Assembly: GCF_030719295.1 (NCBI RefSeq)
Contig: NZ_CP120997.1
Coordinates: forward strand, 372,001 to 436,000
Source of the DNA: Streptomyces sp. Mut1
Lineage (GTDB): Bacteria > Actinomycetota > Actinomycetes > Streptomycetales > Streptomycetaceae
DNA length: 64,000 bases
Direction of reading: 5' to 3'
The notes under the pieces are model-generated. The model made no database searches. It saw nothing but the letters and a program-made list of their open reading frames with translations, and was not told the DNA's origin. Both the position numbers and the translations under genes were made by a program. The stretch's first letter is position 1, and the number at the start of each line of letters is the position of its first letter. Positions 1 through 8,811 of the stretch are shown one piece after another.

Positions 1-612
1 GGCGAGGAAGAGCACGGTCGGCGGGCGCCCCTGCTCGCGGGCGGGCTTGAACTCCTGCGGGCGCACCCCGTTGACCAGGCGTACGGTCCGGGTGAGCGCC
101 ACGGGGGCGGCGACGGCGTTGACGTCGATCCGCTCGGCCTCGGTGAGGTGGAGCACCGCGTCGGCGCCACGCAGGACCTTGCGCACACCCAGCAGATCGG
201 TCAGCTGGGCGACCCGCTTCTCGGTGGGGTCCACCATGCCGTGCGTCTGCACGACGAGGGGTGTGCCGGAGGCCAGGGCGAGCAGGGCGGCGGGCAGCGT
301 CACCAGATCGCGCATCAGGTGGACATGGACGAGGTCGGCGCCGCGCATCATGCGGCGCGCGGTCCTCAGCAGGGCGCCGGAGGTGATGCCGCTGACCTCG
401 AACATCGGCAGCAGGTGGCGGGCGCGGAAGAGATGGACGGGCACCCCCTCCACCTCGTCGGGCAGCGGGCCTTCGAATCCGTCGCCCAGGGCCATGATCC
501 GGGCGTCGTCGCCGCCCGCGCGCTGGACCTTGGAGAGGTTCAGGGCCACCCGGGTCGGACCGCCGAACGCGTGGTCCGGGGTGTGCAGCGTGACGATGTG
601 CAGGATCTTCAC
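1..612 (-). CDS. Glycosyltransferase family 4, N-terminal part (runs off left edge)
   Basis: This is the N-terminal domain of a GT-B glycosyltransferase, expected to transfer a sugar from a nucleotide donor to a growing polysaccharide at the inner membrane. I translated the reverse strand and found 204 uninterrupted codons. It begins VKILHIVTLHTPDHAFGGPT and contains the GG acceptor-loop motif typical of GT4 enzymes, followed by an ADLVHVHLMRD strand. The C-terminal donor-binding domain lies outside the window. The GTG start at 612 is supported by an AGGGGGA ribosome-binding site about 8 bases upstream. It is divergent from the Wzy-like gene and belongs with the exopolysaccharide genes that follow. 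The acceptor and sugar cannot be told from sequence. Confidence 0.85.
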   Translation of the reverse strand, partial: MKILHIVTLHTPDHAFGGPTRVALNLSKVQRAGGDDARIMALGDGFEGPLPDEVEGVPVHLFRARHLLPMFEVSGITSGALLRTARRMMRGADLVHVHLMRDLVTLPAALLALASGTPLVVQTHGMVDPTEKRVAQLTDLLGVRKVLRGADAVLHLTEAERIDVNAVAAPVALTRTVRLVNGVRPQEFKPAREQGRPPTVLFLA

Positions 613-728
613 CAGGGTCCCCCTCGCCCTCGTCCGACCCCGCACAGACTAGTCGCCACATCTCCTCAAGTGTGGTGATTCGTTAAGGTGTTGACCGGCG
701 GCACACCTGCTCGACGAACGGGGAACCC

Positions 729-2240
729 ATGGCGTCCGTGCACGAGGGGCCGCCGGCCGCGCCGGTACGGGAGGGCGGTTCGCGTCCTCCCGTCGAGCCG
801 CCCGCCGCGCCGCTGTCCTGGGCGATGCTCTCGCGGGCGCTGGCCCTGCCACTGATCCTGGGTCTGGTGTGCTTCCTGCCCGCGCTGATCGCCGCCCAGC
901 CCGGCACCGGGGCGCGGGACACCGCGTACTGGCTCCAGCTCGTCCTGACGTGCTACTCCGGCGCCCGGCTCGCCACGATGATCCTTTCCACCCGCCGCCG
1001 GCTGCTCCAGGGCGTCTTCTGGATGTTCGTGTACATCGCGATGGGGGTGGCGCCGTTCGCCCAGGCGGTGATCGGTCAGACGCCGACGCCGCTGGTCGGG
1101 CCGCGCGCCGACCTGGTGACGGCGGTGGCGCTGGTCCTCGTGGGGTGTGCCGCCTTCGACCTGGGCGCGCTGCTGGCGTCCCGGCGCCCGCTGCGCCGGC
1201 GGACCGCGCCGCGCGGTGGCGGTGGCGCCGGGGCCATCGCGCATCCGGCGCGGCTGCGGCTGCTCGTACTGGTCGCGTTCGCGGCGAGCGGGTACTACGT
1301 GCTGAAGCTCGGCGGGCCCGCCGTCTTCTTCTCCAGCAGGCAGGAGATCAGCGCCTCGGTCGCCGAGAGCGGGGTGGCGGCGGGCGGGTCCCAGGTGGGC
1401 TCGGCGTTCCTGAAGGGCTTCGGCACGGTGCCCGCCCTGCTGGCGCTGCTGTTCTACACCCGTCGTCTGGTGACCTCGCGCCGGGCACGGCGCTCGCCGT
1501 CCACCGTGCTGGTCTGGTGCGCCCTCGCGCTCGTCAACCTGGTCGTGAACAACCCGGTCTCCAACGCCCGTTACTGGTTCCTGACGGTGCTGATCTCGCT
1601 GCTGTTCACGGCGTTCCCGAGCAGCGCGGCGATGTACCGGTCGGTGCTGGCGCTGGGGGTGGCCGGCGCGCTGGTGCTGTTCCCGTACGCGGACCGGTTC
1701 CGTTACGACGACGAGGGGTACCGGCCGGTCCAGTCCTCGTCGGTCTTCGAGCCGCTGGCCACCAAGGACTACGACCAGACGGTCATGTTCGCCAACACCA
1801 TCTCCTGGGTCGGCACCCGTGGGCACACCTACGGCCGGCAGCTCGCCGGCTCCGCCTTCTTCTTCGTGCCCCGGGCGGCGTGGAGCGGCAAGCCGGAGGA
1901 CACGGGGGTGCGCGTCGGGCAGTGGATGGGGATGAACATGACCAACCTCTCCGCGCCGCTGTGGACGGAGCTGTGGGTGGACTTCGGGGCGGCCGGGATG
2001 ATCGGCGGTCTGGCGCTGACGGGGTACGGGGCGGCGCGCACCGACCGCCGTTACGCGCGGGCGGTCTCCCGGGACGGGCCGGGACCGGGCAGTGTGCTGG
2101 CGGTCGCGGCGCCGCTGATCGCCGGATACACCTTCATCCTCCTGCGCGGCCCGCTGTTGCAGGCGGCGGGCAAGCTGGCCATCGCGGCCCTGTGCCTGGC
2201 GCTGGTCACGAGTTTCCGGCCGGGGCGGCGCCCGCGCTGA
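729..2240 (+). CDS. Wzy-like O-antigen/oligosaccharide repeat-unit polymerase, integral membrane
   Basis: The 503-aa protein has about ten hydrophobic segments, starting near residue 35 (ALPLILGLVCFLPALIA). A large polar region around residues 335-400 probably forms an extracytoplasmic loop, as in Wzy polymerases, which join lipid-linked repeat units. The family is poorly conserved, so the call rests on topology, length and neighbours: a flippase, a chain-length regulator and glycosyltransferases. The ATG at 729 has only a weak purine-rich sequence upstream. The 3' end overlaps the convergent flippase gene by 35 bases, so the two transcripts would be antisense at their ends. It could instead be another type of polysaccharide membrane protein, such as an O-antigen ligase. 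Confidence 0.65.
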   Translation: MASVHEGPPAAPVREGGSRPPVEPPAAPLSWAMLSRALALPLILGLVCFLPALIAAQPGTGARDTAYWLQLVLTCYSGARLATMILSTRRRLLQGVFWMFVYIAMGVAPFAQAVIGQTPTPLVGPRADLVTAVALVLVGCAAFDLGALLASRRPLRRRTAPRGGGGAGAIAHPARLRLLVLVAFAASGYYVLKLGGPAVFFSSRQEISASVAESGVAAGGSQVGSAFLKGFGTVPALLALLFYTRRLVTSRRARRSPSTVLVWCALALVNLVVNNPVSNARYWFLTVLISLLFTAFPSSAAMYRSVLALGVAGALVLFPYADRFRYDDEGYRPVQSSSVFEPLATKDYDQTVMFANTISWVGTRGHTYGRQLAGSAFFFVPRAAWSGKPEDTGVRVGQWMGMNMTNLSAPLWTELWVDFGAAGMIGGLALTGYGAARTDRRYARAVSRDGPGPGSVLAVAAPLIAGYTFILLRGPLLQAAGKLAIAALCLALVTSFRPGRRPR

Positions 2241-3453
2241 CGGGCGCCCCGGCCCGAGCGCCGTCGCGGGCCAGCCGGGCCACCCGGGTCCAGGTGGCGA
2301 CCGCCTTGCACACGGACCCCAGACACAGGCCCCAGGCGGCGCCCAGCACCCCGCCCAGCAGGTAGCCGCCGGCGAGGAAGACGACCGCGGCGAGCGAGAA
2401 GACGATCTGGATGGCGAGCGTGGTGCGCGGGTCGAGGAGCCTGAGGGCGAGCAGCCCGCAGGTGCCGACGGCCATCGCCGCGTACTGGCTGCCGGTGGCC
2501 GGGAGCAGCGCCGCGGCGGTGGGCCAGGTCTCGCCGAGCAGGTGGCGGCCGACGGAACCGGGCAGCAGGGCGAGGACGGTCGCCCAGGCGGCCGCGGTCA
2601 GGGCCAGGGCGACGGCCAGGGCGGCGGTGGCGCGCACCCGGAGCCGGTCGGTGTCGAGCCGTCCCAGGAGCGGGGGGCCGAAGCCGGTGGCGGAGGTGAA
2701 CAGCACGTTGAGCGGTCCGAAGAGGGTGGTGGCGCCGCGCAGGGCACCGACGACGAGCGGGTTGCCGACCGCTCCGAGGCCGAGCACGGAGAGCTGGGAG
2801 GTGGCGTTGCCCACGCCGAACTCGACGACGAACCGGCGGCCGAGGTGCCCCTTGCGCAGCAGCGGCCTCAGCGACACGGGGCTCCCGGCGGTCCTGCGGT
2901 GCAGTGCGGCCGCCGACAGCAGGAGCGCGGGCAGCGCGGAGAGCCCCCACACGGCGATCAGCCGGGCGGCCGGTGCCCCGTGCGGCTGGACGGCCAGCGC
3001 GCCGATGACGCAGACGAGCCGGAGGGTGTCGGCGGCCAGGGCGAGGTGCTGGGCGTGCAGGGTGGCGAAGACGTAGCGGGCGGTGTCCTGCCCGAGGACG
3101 ACGGGCAGCACGAGTCCCAGCGCCATCAGGGCCTGGGCGGTGGCGCCCGGCAGCAGGGCGCAGACGGCGGCGAGCGGCCAGCCGATGGCGGTGGCGGCGA
3201 GCAGGGTGAATCCGGCGGCGGACCGGCAGGCGCCGCGGGTCTCCTCGCCGTCCCCCCGGCGCAGGACGAGGGGCTGGCCGGTGTAGGCGCCGGACACGCC
3301 CAGGAGGACGGTGAAGACGAGGTAGACGGCGGAGAAGCGGGCGAAGCCGGAGACGGAGGAGAGCCGGGCGGCGACCACCAGGACCAGGATGTTGGTGAGG
3401 GCCGCCACCCCCTGGTCCGCGACCGAGCAGGCGATCGCGGTGCGGGCCCTCAT
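2206..3453 (-). CDS. Wzx-like polysaccharide flippase
   Basis: A 415-aa membrane protein with about twelve hydrophobic segments spread evenly along its length. The N-terminus (ACSVADQGVAALTNILVLVV) resembles the first helix of the MATE/Wzx polysaccharide-transport superfamily, which moves lipid-linked oligosaccharides across the membrane. Its start codon overlaps the stop of the Wzz-like gene (ATGA at 3450-3453), so translation is probably coupled. It is the last gene of a three-gene operon: glycosyltransferase, Wzz-like, flippase. It lies convergent to the Wzy-like gene. The family assignment is fairly secure from fold and context, but the substrate is unknown. Confidence 0.7.
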   Translation of the reverse strand: MRARTAIACSVADQGVAALTNILVLVVAARLSSVSGFARFSAVYLVFTVLLGVSGAYTGQPLVLRRGDGEETRGACRSAAGFTLLAATAIGWPLAAVCALLPGATAQALMALGLVLPVVLGQDTARYVFATLHAQHLALAADTLRLVCVIGALAVQPHGAPAARLIAVWGLSALPALLLSAAALHRRTAGSPVSLRPLLRKGHLGRRFVVEFGVGNATSQLSVLGLGAVGNPLVVGALRGATTLFGPLNVLFTSATGFGPPLLGRLDTDRLRVRATAALAVALALTAAAWATVLALLPGSVGRHLLGETWPTAAALLPATGSQYAAMAVGTCGLLALRLLDPRTTLAIQIVFSLAAVVFLAGGYLLGGVLGAAWGLCLGSVCKAVATWTRVARLARDGARAGAPVSAGAAPAGNS

Positions 3454-5189
3454 CTGCGTCCTGCGGCGCTGTTGCGGCCGCCGCCGCGTCCGGGGCCGCC
3501 GGGGCCGCCGTCCAGGGCGCGCAGGCCCATCGTTTCGGCAGGGTCGCCGGTGCGGCCCGACGGGTCGGGCTCCCCGTACCGCCTCCGGTCGGCGTGTTCC
3601 TGCCCGGCCGGCTGCCCGGCCGGGCGTACGGCGGCCTTGCGGCGGGCCCGCCGAACCGGCCGGCCGTATCCGGGGTGGAGCAGGGTGCCGAGCACCGAGC
3701 CGCCCGCGGCGCCGATGATCTCGCGGATACGTTCCAGGTCGCTGCGGTGCACCTCGCGCGGCCGGCAGACGACCACGACGTCTTCGACGCGGTCGACGAG
3801 CGCGACGGCGTCGGCGTACGAGAGGACGGGCGGGGCGAGCACGATGACGACGGCCCCGGGTCTGCCTCCCTCGGCGAGGATGCGGGTGACGGGTGTGGAG
3901 GTCAGGGCGCGCGGCACGTTGTCGGTGCGGCGGCCGGCGACCAGGGTGAAGGCGCCCGAGCCCGGTACGTCCACGTTGGCCCGGCTGTCGGCGGGCCAGT
4001 TGTGGTTCTCCTGTCCCGTCGCCCAGCGCGGCCCCGGGCCGGGGGCCGCGGCGGCGAGTTCGCCGGCCAGGGACGGGGTCCGCAGATCGGCCTCGACCAG
4101 CAGGACGTCCCGGCCCATCTCGGCGAAGGCGGCGGCCAGATTGACGGCGGCCGCCTTGGCGGTGTCGTTGTCGCCGCGGGGGGTGGTGACCAGGAGGCGG
4201 CGGCGTTCGGCGAAGGAGGTGTCGTACGCGAGCCGGAAGGCGACCGCCCGGTACTCCTCGGCGAGCCTGCTGCCGGGGCGCCCGATCGCGAGCAGGGCGC
4301 GGGCCGCCGCGCGCTCCCTGGGCAGGGTGCCGAGCAGCGGGGCCCCGAGCGAGCGGACGAGTTCCCTGGTGGAGCGGACCGCCGGGTCGAAGACGAGGCG
4401 CACCCAGGACATCAGCAGGCCGAGGGCGAGTCCGACGACAGCGCCGAGTCCGAGCAGCAGGGGGAGCCCGGCCCCGGTGGGGTGCGTCGGGGCGACGGGC
4501 TTCTTGTTGAGGTAGCCGGGTGTGGTGTCCAGCGCGCGCAGTTCGGAGATCTTCTGGTTGAGCGCGGAGATGGCGACGATGAGGTTGGCGCGTGCGCTGG
4601 TGACGTCGTCGCCCCCGGTGCCGGTCTCCTGCGCGGCGAGCCGGTCGCGCTGCTCGGTGAGCGGTTTGAGCTGGGCGCGGTAGCCGTCGATCATGTTGTC
4701 GATGCTGTCCTCGGTGCGCTCCCTGCGGATCTCCAGGTAGGCCTCGGCGAGCGCCTCGGCCCTGGCCCTGGCCTGTTCGGGGGTGCGGGCGGTGTAGGAG
4801 AACTTGAGGACGAGGGTGTTGGGCGGGTTGGTGACCTGGAGCCCGGAGAGCAGTTCCCCGACCTCCACGGTGTCGCCCAGTTTGGTGAGAGTGCCGGACG
4901 CCACCGTGCCGACGGCGTCGCTGACGGCGGTCTGGCGTTCGGAGCCGATGTTGATGCCCTTGTCGGCGGAGGCGCCCGCGGCGAAGGGGTCGGAGGTGGC
5001 GGAGCGCACGGAGACCTCACCGGTCGCGGCGTAGGTGTCCTCGCCGCCCAGGCCGAGCCAGGCACTGCCGAGGAGGCCCACGAGCACACCGATGACGAGG
5101 AGGGCCCGGTAGCGCAGGAGCTGGCGGAACTGGTCCCTGAGCAGCGCGGGTTCGTCCTGGTCGTCGAGCGCGCGGATGGGGTGGGTCAC
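3450..5189 (-). CDS. Wzz/BY-kinase-like chain-length determinant with degenerate P-loop
   Basis: A 579-aa protein with the layout of actinobacterial polysaccharide co-polymerases. A transmembrane helix lies near residues 29-48, followed by a periplasmic Wzz-type region with a coiled-coil-like stretch (about 140-210). A second helix lies near 235-260, then a cytoplasmic nucleotide-binding domain (about 300-500). The expected Walker A is replaced by TTPRGDNDTAKAAA, lacking the GKS/T signature, while the A' motif is recognisable as VLLVEADLRTP. No C-terminal tyrosine cluster is visible, so autokinase activity is doubtful. The GTG at 5189 overlaps the upstream glycosyltransferase stop (GTGA). It probably controls polymer chain length together with the Wzy-like protein. 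Confidence 0.75.
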   Translation of the reverse strand: MTHPIRALDDQDEPALLRDQFRQLLRYRALLVIGVLVGLLGSAWLGLGGEDTYAATGEVSVRSATSDPFAAGASADKGINIGSERQTAVSDAVGTVASGTLTKLGDTVEVGELLSGLQVTNPPNTLVLKFSYTARTPEQARARAEALAEAYLEIRRERTEDSIDNMIDGYRAQLKPLTEQRDRLAAQETGTGGDDVTSARANLIVAISALNQKISELRALDTTPGYLNKKPVAPTHPTGAGLPLLLGLGAVVGLALGLLMSWVRLVFDPAVRSTRELVRSLGAPLLGTLPRERAAARALLAIGRPGSRLAEEYRAVAFRLAYDTSFAERRRLLVTTPRGDNDTAKAAAVNLAAAFAEMGRDVLLVEADLRTPSLAGELAAAAPGPGPRWATGQENHNWPADSRANVDVPGSGAFTLVAGRRTDNVPRALTSTPVTRILAEGGRPGAVVIVLAPPVLSYADAVALVDRVEDVVVVCRPREVHRSDLERIREIIGAAGGSVLGTLLHPGYGRPVRRARRKAAVRPAGQPAGQEHADRRRYGEPDPSGRTGDPAETMGLRALDGGPGGPGRGGGRNSAAGRR

Positions 5190-6448
5190 GGGCGTGGTCT
5201 CCCTCGGTCGTCCTGAAGGGCCTCGGTGAGCAGGGCGTCGAAGCGGGCGAGCGCGGCCTCCCGGCCGAGGTGGCGTGCCACGTACCGCGGTCCGTGGGCG
5301 CCGAGTCCGTCGGCCTCGGCGGGTGACTCGACGAGCTTGCGGACGGCGCCGAGCACCGCGGCCGGGTCCTCGGGGGCGACGAGGAGCCCGGCCCCGGAGC
5401 GGCGCACCTCCTGGGCGGTGCCGCCCTCGTCGGCGACGGAGGCGACGACGGGGCGTCCCGAGACGAAGTAGGAGGTCAGCTTGGAGGGCACGCTCATGTC
5501 GAGCACCGAGGCGCGCTGGGTGACGGCGAGGACGTCGGCGGCGGCCAGGATGTCCGTGAACTCCTCGGCGTCGGCGGGCGGGAGGAAGTCGAGGTTGGGC
5601 AGCCCGGCCGCGCGGGCCCACAGGGTGTCGCGCTGGTTGCCGTCGCCCATCAGGACGATGCGGATCTCCGGGGCGAGCCGGGCCGCGTCGACCAGGACCT
5701 CCAGGCCCTGTTTGAGGCCCATGTTGCCGGAGTGCAGGACGACGGGCGTCCCCTCGCGCCAGCCGAGCCTGGCCCTGGTGGCCGCCCGGTCGGCCGAAGG
5801 CGCCCGCACATGGCTCCAGTTGGGGACGAGGCGGATGCGCCCGGGGTCGACCCCGTAGGCGGTGACACGGGGGACGAAGCTCTCGTGGATGACGCCGACG
5901 AGGGTGGCGGCGCCCAGGGCGTACCGCTCGGCCCGGGAGGCGAGGGCCGCCGCCCGGCCGCCGCCCCGGATGCCGCTCTGGGCGGCGGCAGCGCCCATCA
6001 GGTCCTGGACGACGGGGAGGTAGGGCACCCGGTGGCGGCGGGCGAGCCGGGCGCCGATGACACCGCCGGCGAGGCTCGGCATCTGGGAGATCACCGCGTC
6101 GGGCCGCTGCCTGGGCGGTGCGGCAAGGCCGTGCGCGAGGACGCTCGCCTCGAACGCGGCCCTGCGTAACGCGCTCTGCCGGGGCGGCACGTAGTGGCGG
6201 CGCCGGTGGACGGTGACGCCCGCGCGGTGCTCCTCGGTCCGCCACACCCCCCGGTAGGGCTCCTCGGTGCGCCAGGACGGGTAGTGCGGCATGCCCGTCA
6301 GCACATGGGTGTCGGCGCCGCGCGCGGCCCAGTGCTCGGCGAGCTGGGCGGCGTACGGGCCGATGCCGGTCAGTTCCGGCGCGTAGTTGGTGGAGACCAC
6401 CAGCAGGCGGCGGTGCTCCAACGGTCTGCGGTGCTCTTCGTCTGCCAC
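5186..6448 (-). CDS. Glycosyltransferase family 4 (WcaI-like)
   Basis: A complete 420-aa GT-B glycosyltransferase. Near residues 14-40 it has VVSTNYAPELTGIGPYAAQL, which matches the N-terminal nucleotide-fold and GxGxY loop of WcaI-type colanic-acid transferases. The second domain carries VLHSGNMGLKQGLEVLVDAA (about 235) and a donor-site segment VPSKLTSYFVSGRPVVA (about 325), where the usual E of the EX7E motif is not obvious. It is the first gene of the operon running to the flippase and is divergent from the cytidylyltransferase gene. It should add a sugar to the lipid-linked repeat unit. The donor cannot be predicted. Confidence 0.85.
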   Translation of the reverse strand: MADEEHRRPLEHRRLLVVSTNYAPELTGIGPYAAQLAEHWAARGADTHVLTGMPHYPSWRTEEPYRGVWRTEEHRAGVTVHRRRHYVPPRQSALRRAAFEASVLAHGLAAPPRQRPDAVISQMPSLAGGVIGARLARRHRVPYLPVVQDLMGAAAAQSGIRGGGRAAALASRAERYALGAATLVGVIHESFVPRVTAYGVDPGRIRLVPNWSHVRAPSADRAATRARLGWREGTPVVLHSGNMGLKQGLEVLVDAARLAPEIRIVLMGDGNQRDTLWARAAGLPNLDFLPPADAEEFTDILAAADVLAVTQRASVLDMSVPSKLTSYFVSGRPVVASVADEGGTAQEVRRSGAGLLVAPEDPAAVLGAVRKLVESPAEADGLGAHGPRYVARHLGREAALARFDALLTEALQDDRGRPRP

Positions 6449-6605
6449 CGGACGTTCGCCCTTCCCCCCGGAGCCACGTGTGTTCCACCGAGGAACAGCC
6501 CCAAAAGCGAGCTTATCCGTTCACGAGATGAGCAAGTGGTCTCCACAGTAAGGTCGTTGCACCATCAACACCGATACCGAAATCCCACCGGACCGGATGC
6601 CATGT

Positions 6606-6643
6606 CCGGAAACCTTCCGGTGGGCAGCGGACGTCACGTCCGC
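6606..6643. promoter_or_regulatory. Two adjacent inverted repeats in leader of cytidylyltransferase gene
   Basis: CCGGAA-ACC-TTCCGG at 6606-6620 is followed by a perfect 17-base palindrome, GCGGACGT-C-ACGTCCGC, at 6627-6643. The second ends 17 bases before the ATG at 6661 and abuts the ribosome-binding site GGGGGGAG. It could be a repressor operator or an RNA hairpin affecting translation. No regulator is identifiable from the sequence. Confidence 0.4.
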
Positions 6644-6660
6644 GTGGGGGGAGAGAACGG

Positions 6661-7107
6661 ATGGTGCACAGGGTCGGCTACGCGCCGGGGGTCTACGACC
6701 TGTTCCACGTGGGTCACCTCAATATCCTCCGGCATGCCCGCAGCCAGTGCGACTACCTGGTGGCGGGGGTCGTGTCGGACGAGATGGCCGTGCTCGCGAA
6801 GGGACACCGGCCGGTGATCCCGCTGCCGGAGCGGCTGGAGATCGTACGGAGCGTGCGGTACGTGGACGCGGCGTTCGTCGAGACCGTCCCGGACAAGGTC
6901 GAGACGTGGCAGCAGGTCAGGTTCGACGTCATCTTCAAGGGGGACGACTGGCGGGACACGGACAAGGGCAGGCGGCTCGAACGCGACTTCGCCGAGGTGG
7001 GCGTGGAGGTCGTCTACTTCCCGTACACCGTGCACACGTCCAGTACCCAGCTGCGCCGGGCGCTGGACACCCTGGTCAGTACGCCCGGAGCGCTCTCAGC
7101 TCCCTGA
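6661..7107 (+). CDS. Glycerol-3-phosphate (or related) cytidylyltransferase, TagD-like
   Basis: A 148-aa enzyme of the nucleotidyltransferase alpha/beta phosphodiesterase family, expected to make a CDP-alcohol from CTP and a phosphorylated alcohol. The signature HxGH is present as HVGH in GVYDLFHVGHLNIL (residues 11-24). The VIFKGDDW strand (about 95-102) and HTSSTQLRR (about 121-130, in place of RTEGISTT) match TagD-type enzymes in order and spacing. Its 3' end overlaps the convergent CDP-alcohol phosphotransferase by 32 bases. The pair could make and use one CDP-alcohol, for example CDP-glycerol or CDP-ethanolamine. The start has a strong ribosome-binding site. The exact alcohol is not determinable. 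Confidence 0.8.
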   Translation: MVHRVGYAPGVYDLFHVGHLNILRHARSQCDYLVAGVVSDEMAVLAKGHRPVIPLPERLEIVRSVRYVDAAFVETVPDKVETWQQVRFDVIFKGDDWRDTDKGRRLERDFAEVGVEVVYFPYTVHTSSTQLRRALDTLVSTPGALSAP

Positions 7108-7807
7108 ACCACTTGCCGAGGAACAGCGCGAGGAACACCGCGTGCACGGCGGCGAGCACGGCGTAGCCGGTCCGGAAGGCCGTCTCGTCGCCGAGCAGCA
7201 GGAACACCAGGCAGAACACCCCGTAGTCGGCGGGCAGCAGGGCCACCGCCCGCAGCCGGGAGGCCGGCGCGGAGCCGTGCGGGCCCTTGGAGCCGCCCCG
7301 GGCCGCCGCCCTGCCGAGCTGTTCGCGCAGGAGACCGGCGCAGAAGGTCAGCACGGCGACGAACAGGAAGCCGAGCGGCAGCAGCAGCCAGCCGTCGGAG
7401 GGCAGCGCGAAGCCGCGGTGGAACGAGATCAGTACGGCGGTGTGGACGAGGATCATCTTGGCGCAGTCCACGACGTGGTCCAGCCATTCGCCGTCGGGCC
7501 CGCCGCGCCCGGTCAGCCGGGCGAGCTGCCCGTCGGCCGAGTCCAGGGCGAAGCCCACGGCGAGCCCCAGGTAGACCAGCACACCCGTCCACGGACCCGG
7601 GCGGGCCAGCGCCACACCGGCCAGGGCCGCGAAGGTGAACGCCGCGCTGACGAGCGTGACCTGATTGGGCGTCATCCTCAGCCTGAACGCGGCGGCGGCG
7701 AGGATCCGCCCGGCGGGCCGGTTGACGTACCGCGAGTAGAGCGACACCCCCTTGGCCGGTTTCTGCGCCCCGCGCAGTTCCCGCAGCACCGTCGACGTGC
7801 GTTCCAT
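7076..7807 (-). CDS. CDP-alcohol phosphatidyltransferase family membrane enzyme
   Basis: A 243-aa integral membrane enzyme. The complete CDP-alcohol phosphotransferase signature DGx2ARx8Gx3Dx3D is visible from about residue 91 as DGQLAR, eight residues, G, EWL, D, HVV, D. It transfers a phospho-alcohol from a CDP-alcohol to an acceptor hydroxyl. Five or six hydrophobic helices follow or surround the motif. It is convergent with the TagD-like gene next door, and the two may form one pathway. Many streptomycetes use such enzymes to make phospholipids or to decorate envelope polymers. Which one applies here is inference. Confidence 0.85.
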   Translation of the reverse strand: MERTSTVLRELRGAQKPAKGVSLYSRYVNRPAGRILAAAAFRLRMTPNQVTLVSAAFTFAALAGVALARPGPWTGVLVYLGLAVGFALDSADGQLARLTGRGGPDGEWLDHVVDCAKMILVHTAVLISFHRGFALPSDGWLLLPLGFLFVAVLTFCAGLLREQLGRAAARGGSKGPHGSAPASRLRAVALLPADYGVFCLVFLLLGDETAFRTGYAVLAAVHAVFLALFLGKWFRELRALRAY

Positions 7808-7958
7808 CCGCCCCCCAGCGTGTCGGCGTTCCCCACCGCAGCCGCATCATGGCACGGCCCGGCCCCCGCGCGGGCGGGTTCACGCCACCCGGTGTGTGTA
7901 CGGGGGGAGTTGGCCCCTGCGCGCCGCACGCCGGGCCTCCCCGGCGTGCGGCGGGCGG

Positions 7959-8663
7959 TCAGGCGGGGGCGGTCCGGCACTCCGGGTGGCCCCAGCCGTG
8001 GTCGTTCTTCGCGATCATGTCCTTGGCGGCGTACGGCTTTCCGCAGTGGCACCGGCCGGCGAACTTGGCGCGGATGGTGGCACCCGCGCGCCCCGTGCTC
8101 CCGGCCTTCTTCGCCGTGCTCCCGGTCCGCTTCACCGCGGCACCGGTCCGCCGGCCCTCGGTGGCGCGGGAGGGCGCGGGGACGGGCGTGGCCGAGCCGT
8201 GCGAGGTGCCGGCGGCGCACTGGCCGACGGCCGCTTCGCTGGCGGCCTGGTCGGCGATCGCGTTCAGCGGGTCGCCGTCCACCTGGTGGGCGGGCACGTA
8301 GACGAACCGCACGGTCCGCTCGCCGAGGAGTTCGTCGATGCGGGTCACCAGCTCGCGGTTGGCGACGGGCTTCCCTGCCGAGGTCTTCCAGCCGTTGCGC
8401 TTCCAGCCGGGCAGCCACTTGGTGACGGCGTTCATCGCGTACTGCGAGTCCATCCGCACTTCGAGCGACGCGGCCGTGCCGACCGACTCCAGCAGTTCCC
8501 GCAGGGCGGTGAGCTCGGCGACGTTGTTCGTGGCGGTGCCGAGCGGCCCCGCCTCCCACCGCCGCGGTACACCCTCGGCGTCGGCCACCACATAGGCCCA
8601 GGCCGCGGGCCCCGGATTACCCTTCGACGCCCCGTCACACGCGGCGATCATGCGCTCGTTCAT
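7959..8663 (-). CDS. rnhA: Ribonuclease HI with C-terminal zinc-knuckle-like domain
   Basis: A 234-aa protein that hydrolyses RNA in RNA-DNA hybrids. The RNase H fold occupies residues 1-150. The four catalytic acids are visible: D in ACDGASKGNPG, E in NNVAELTALR, D in VRMDSQYAMN and the final D in NAIADQAA, with the conserved His in VPAHQVDGDPLN. A low-complexity basic linker (about 160-200, rich in A, T, R and K) leads to a small C-terminal module, CHCGKPYAAKDMIAKN followed by GHPEC, which has a plausible zinc-binding arrangement. I chose the ATG at 8663 because it places MIAACDG near the N-terminus as in other RNases HI. An ATG at 8675 is possible. Confidence 0.85.
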   Translation of the reverse strand: MNERMIAACDGASKGNPGPAAWAYVVADAEGVPRRWEAGPLGTATNNVAELTALRELLESVGTAASLEVRMDSQYAMNAVTKWLPGWKRNGWKTSAGKPVANRELVTRIDELLGERTVRFVYVPAHQVDGDPLNAIADQAASEAAVGQCAAGTSHGSATPVPAPSRATEGRRTGAAVKRTGSTAKKAGSTGRAGATIRAKFAGRCHCGKPYAAKDMIAKNDHGWGHPECRTAPA

Positions 8664-8811
8664 ACCCCCGATCATGCCAGCGCCGGGGGCCGGCTCCGCC
8701 ACCCTCCCCCACCTGCGCCCATCACGGCGTGTGACGCTTCGTCGTGCGCTGCTCACGGTGCGCTGCTTCTCTGAAGGTGCCCGCTCTTCCCTACCGTCCC
8801 GAGGAGTGACG

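Noticed and set aside
5190..6488. Apparent N-terminal fusion extending the Wzz-like protein to about 1012 residues
   Set aside because: The extension is an out-of-frame reading of the overlapping glycosyltransferase gene. The GTG at 5189 overlaps that gene's stop codon and fits the family length.
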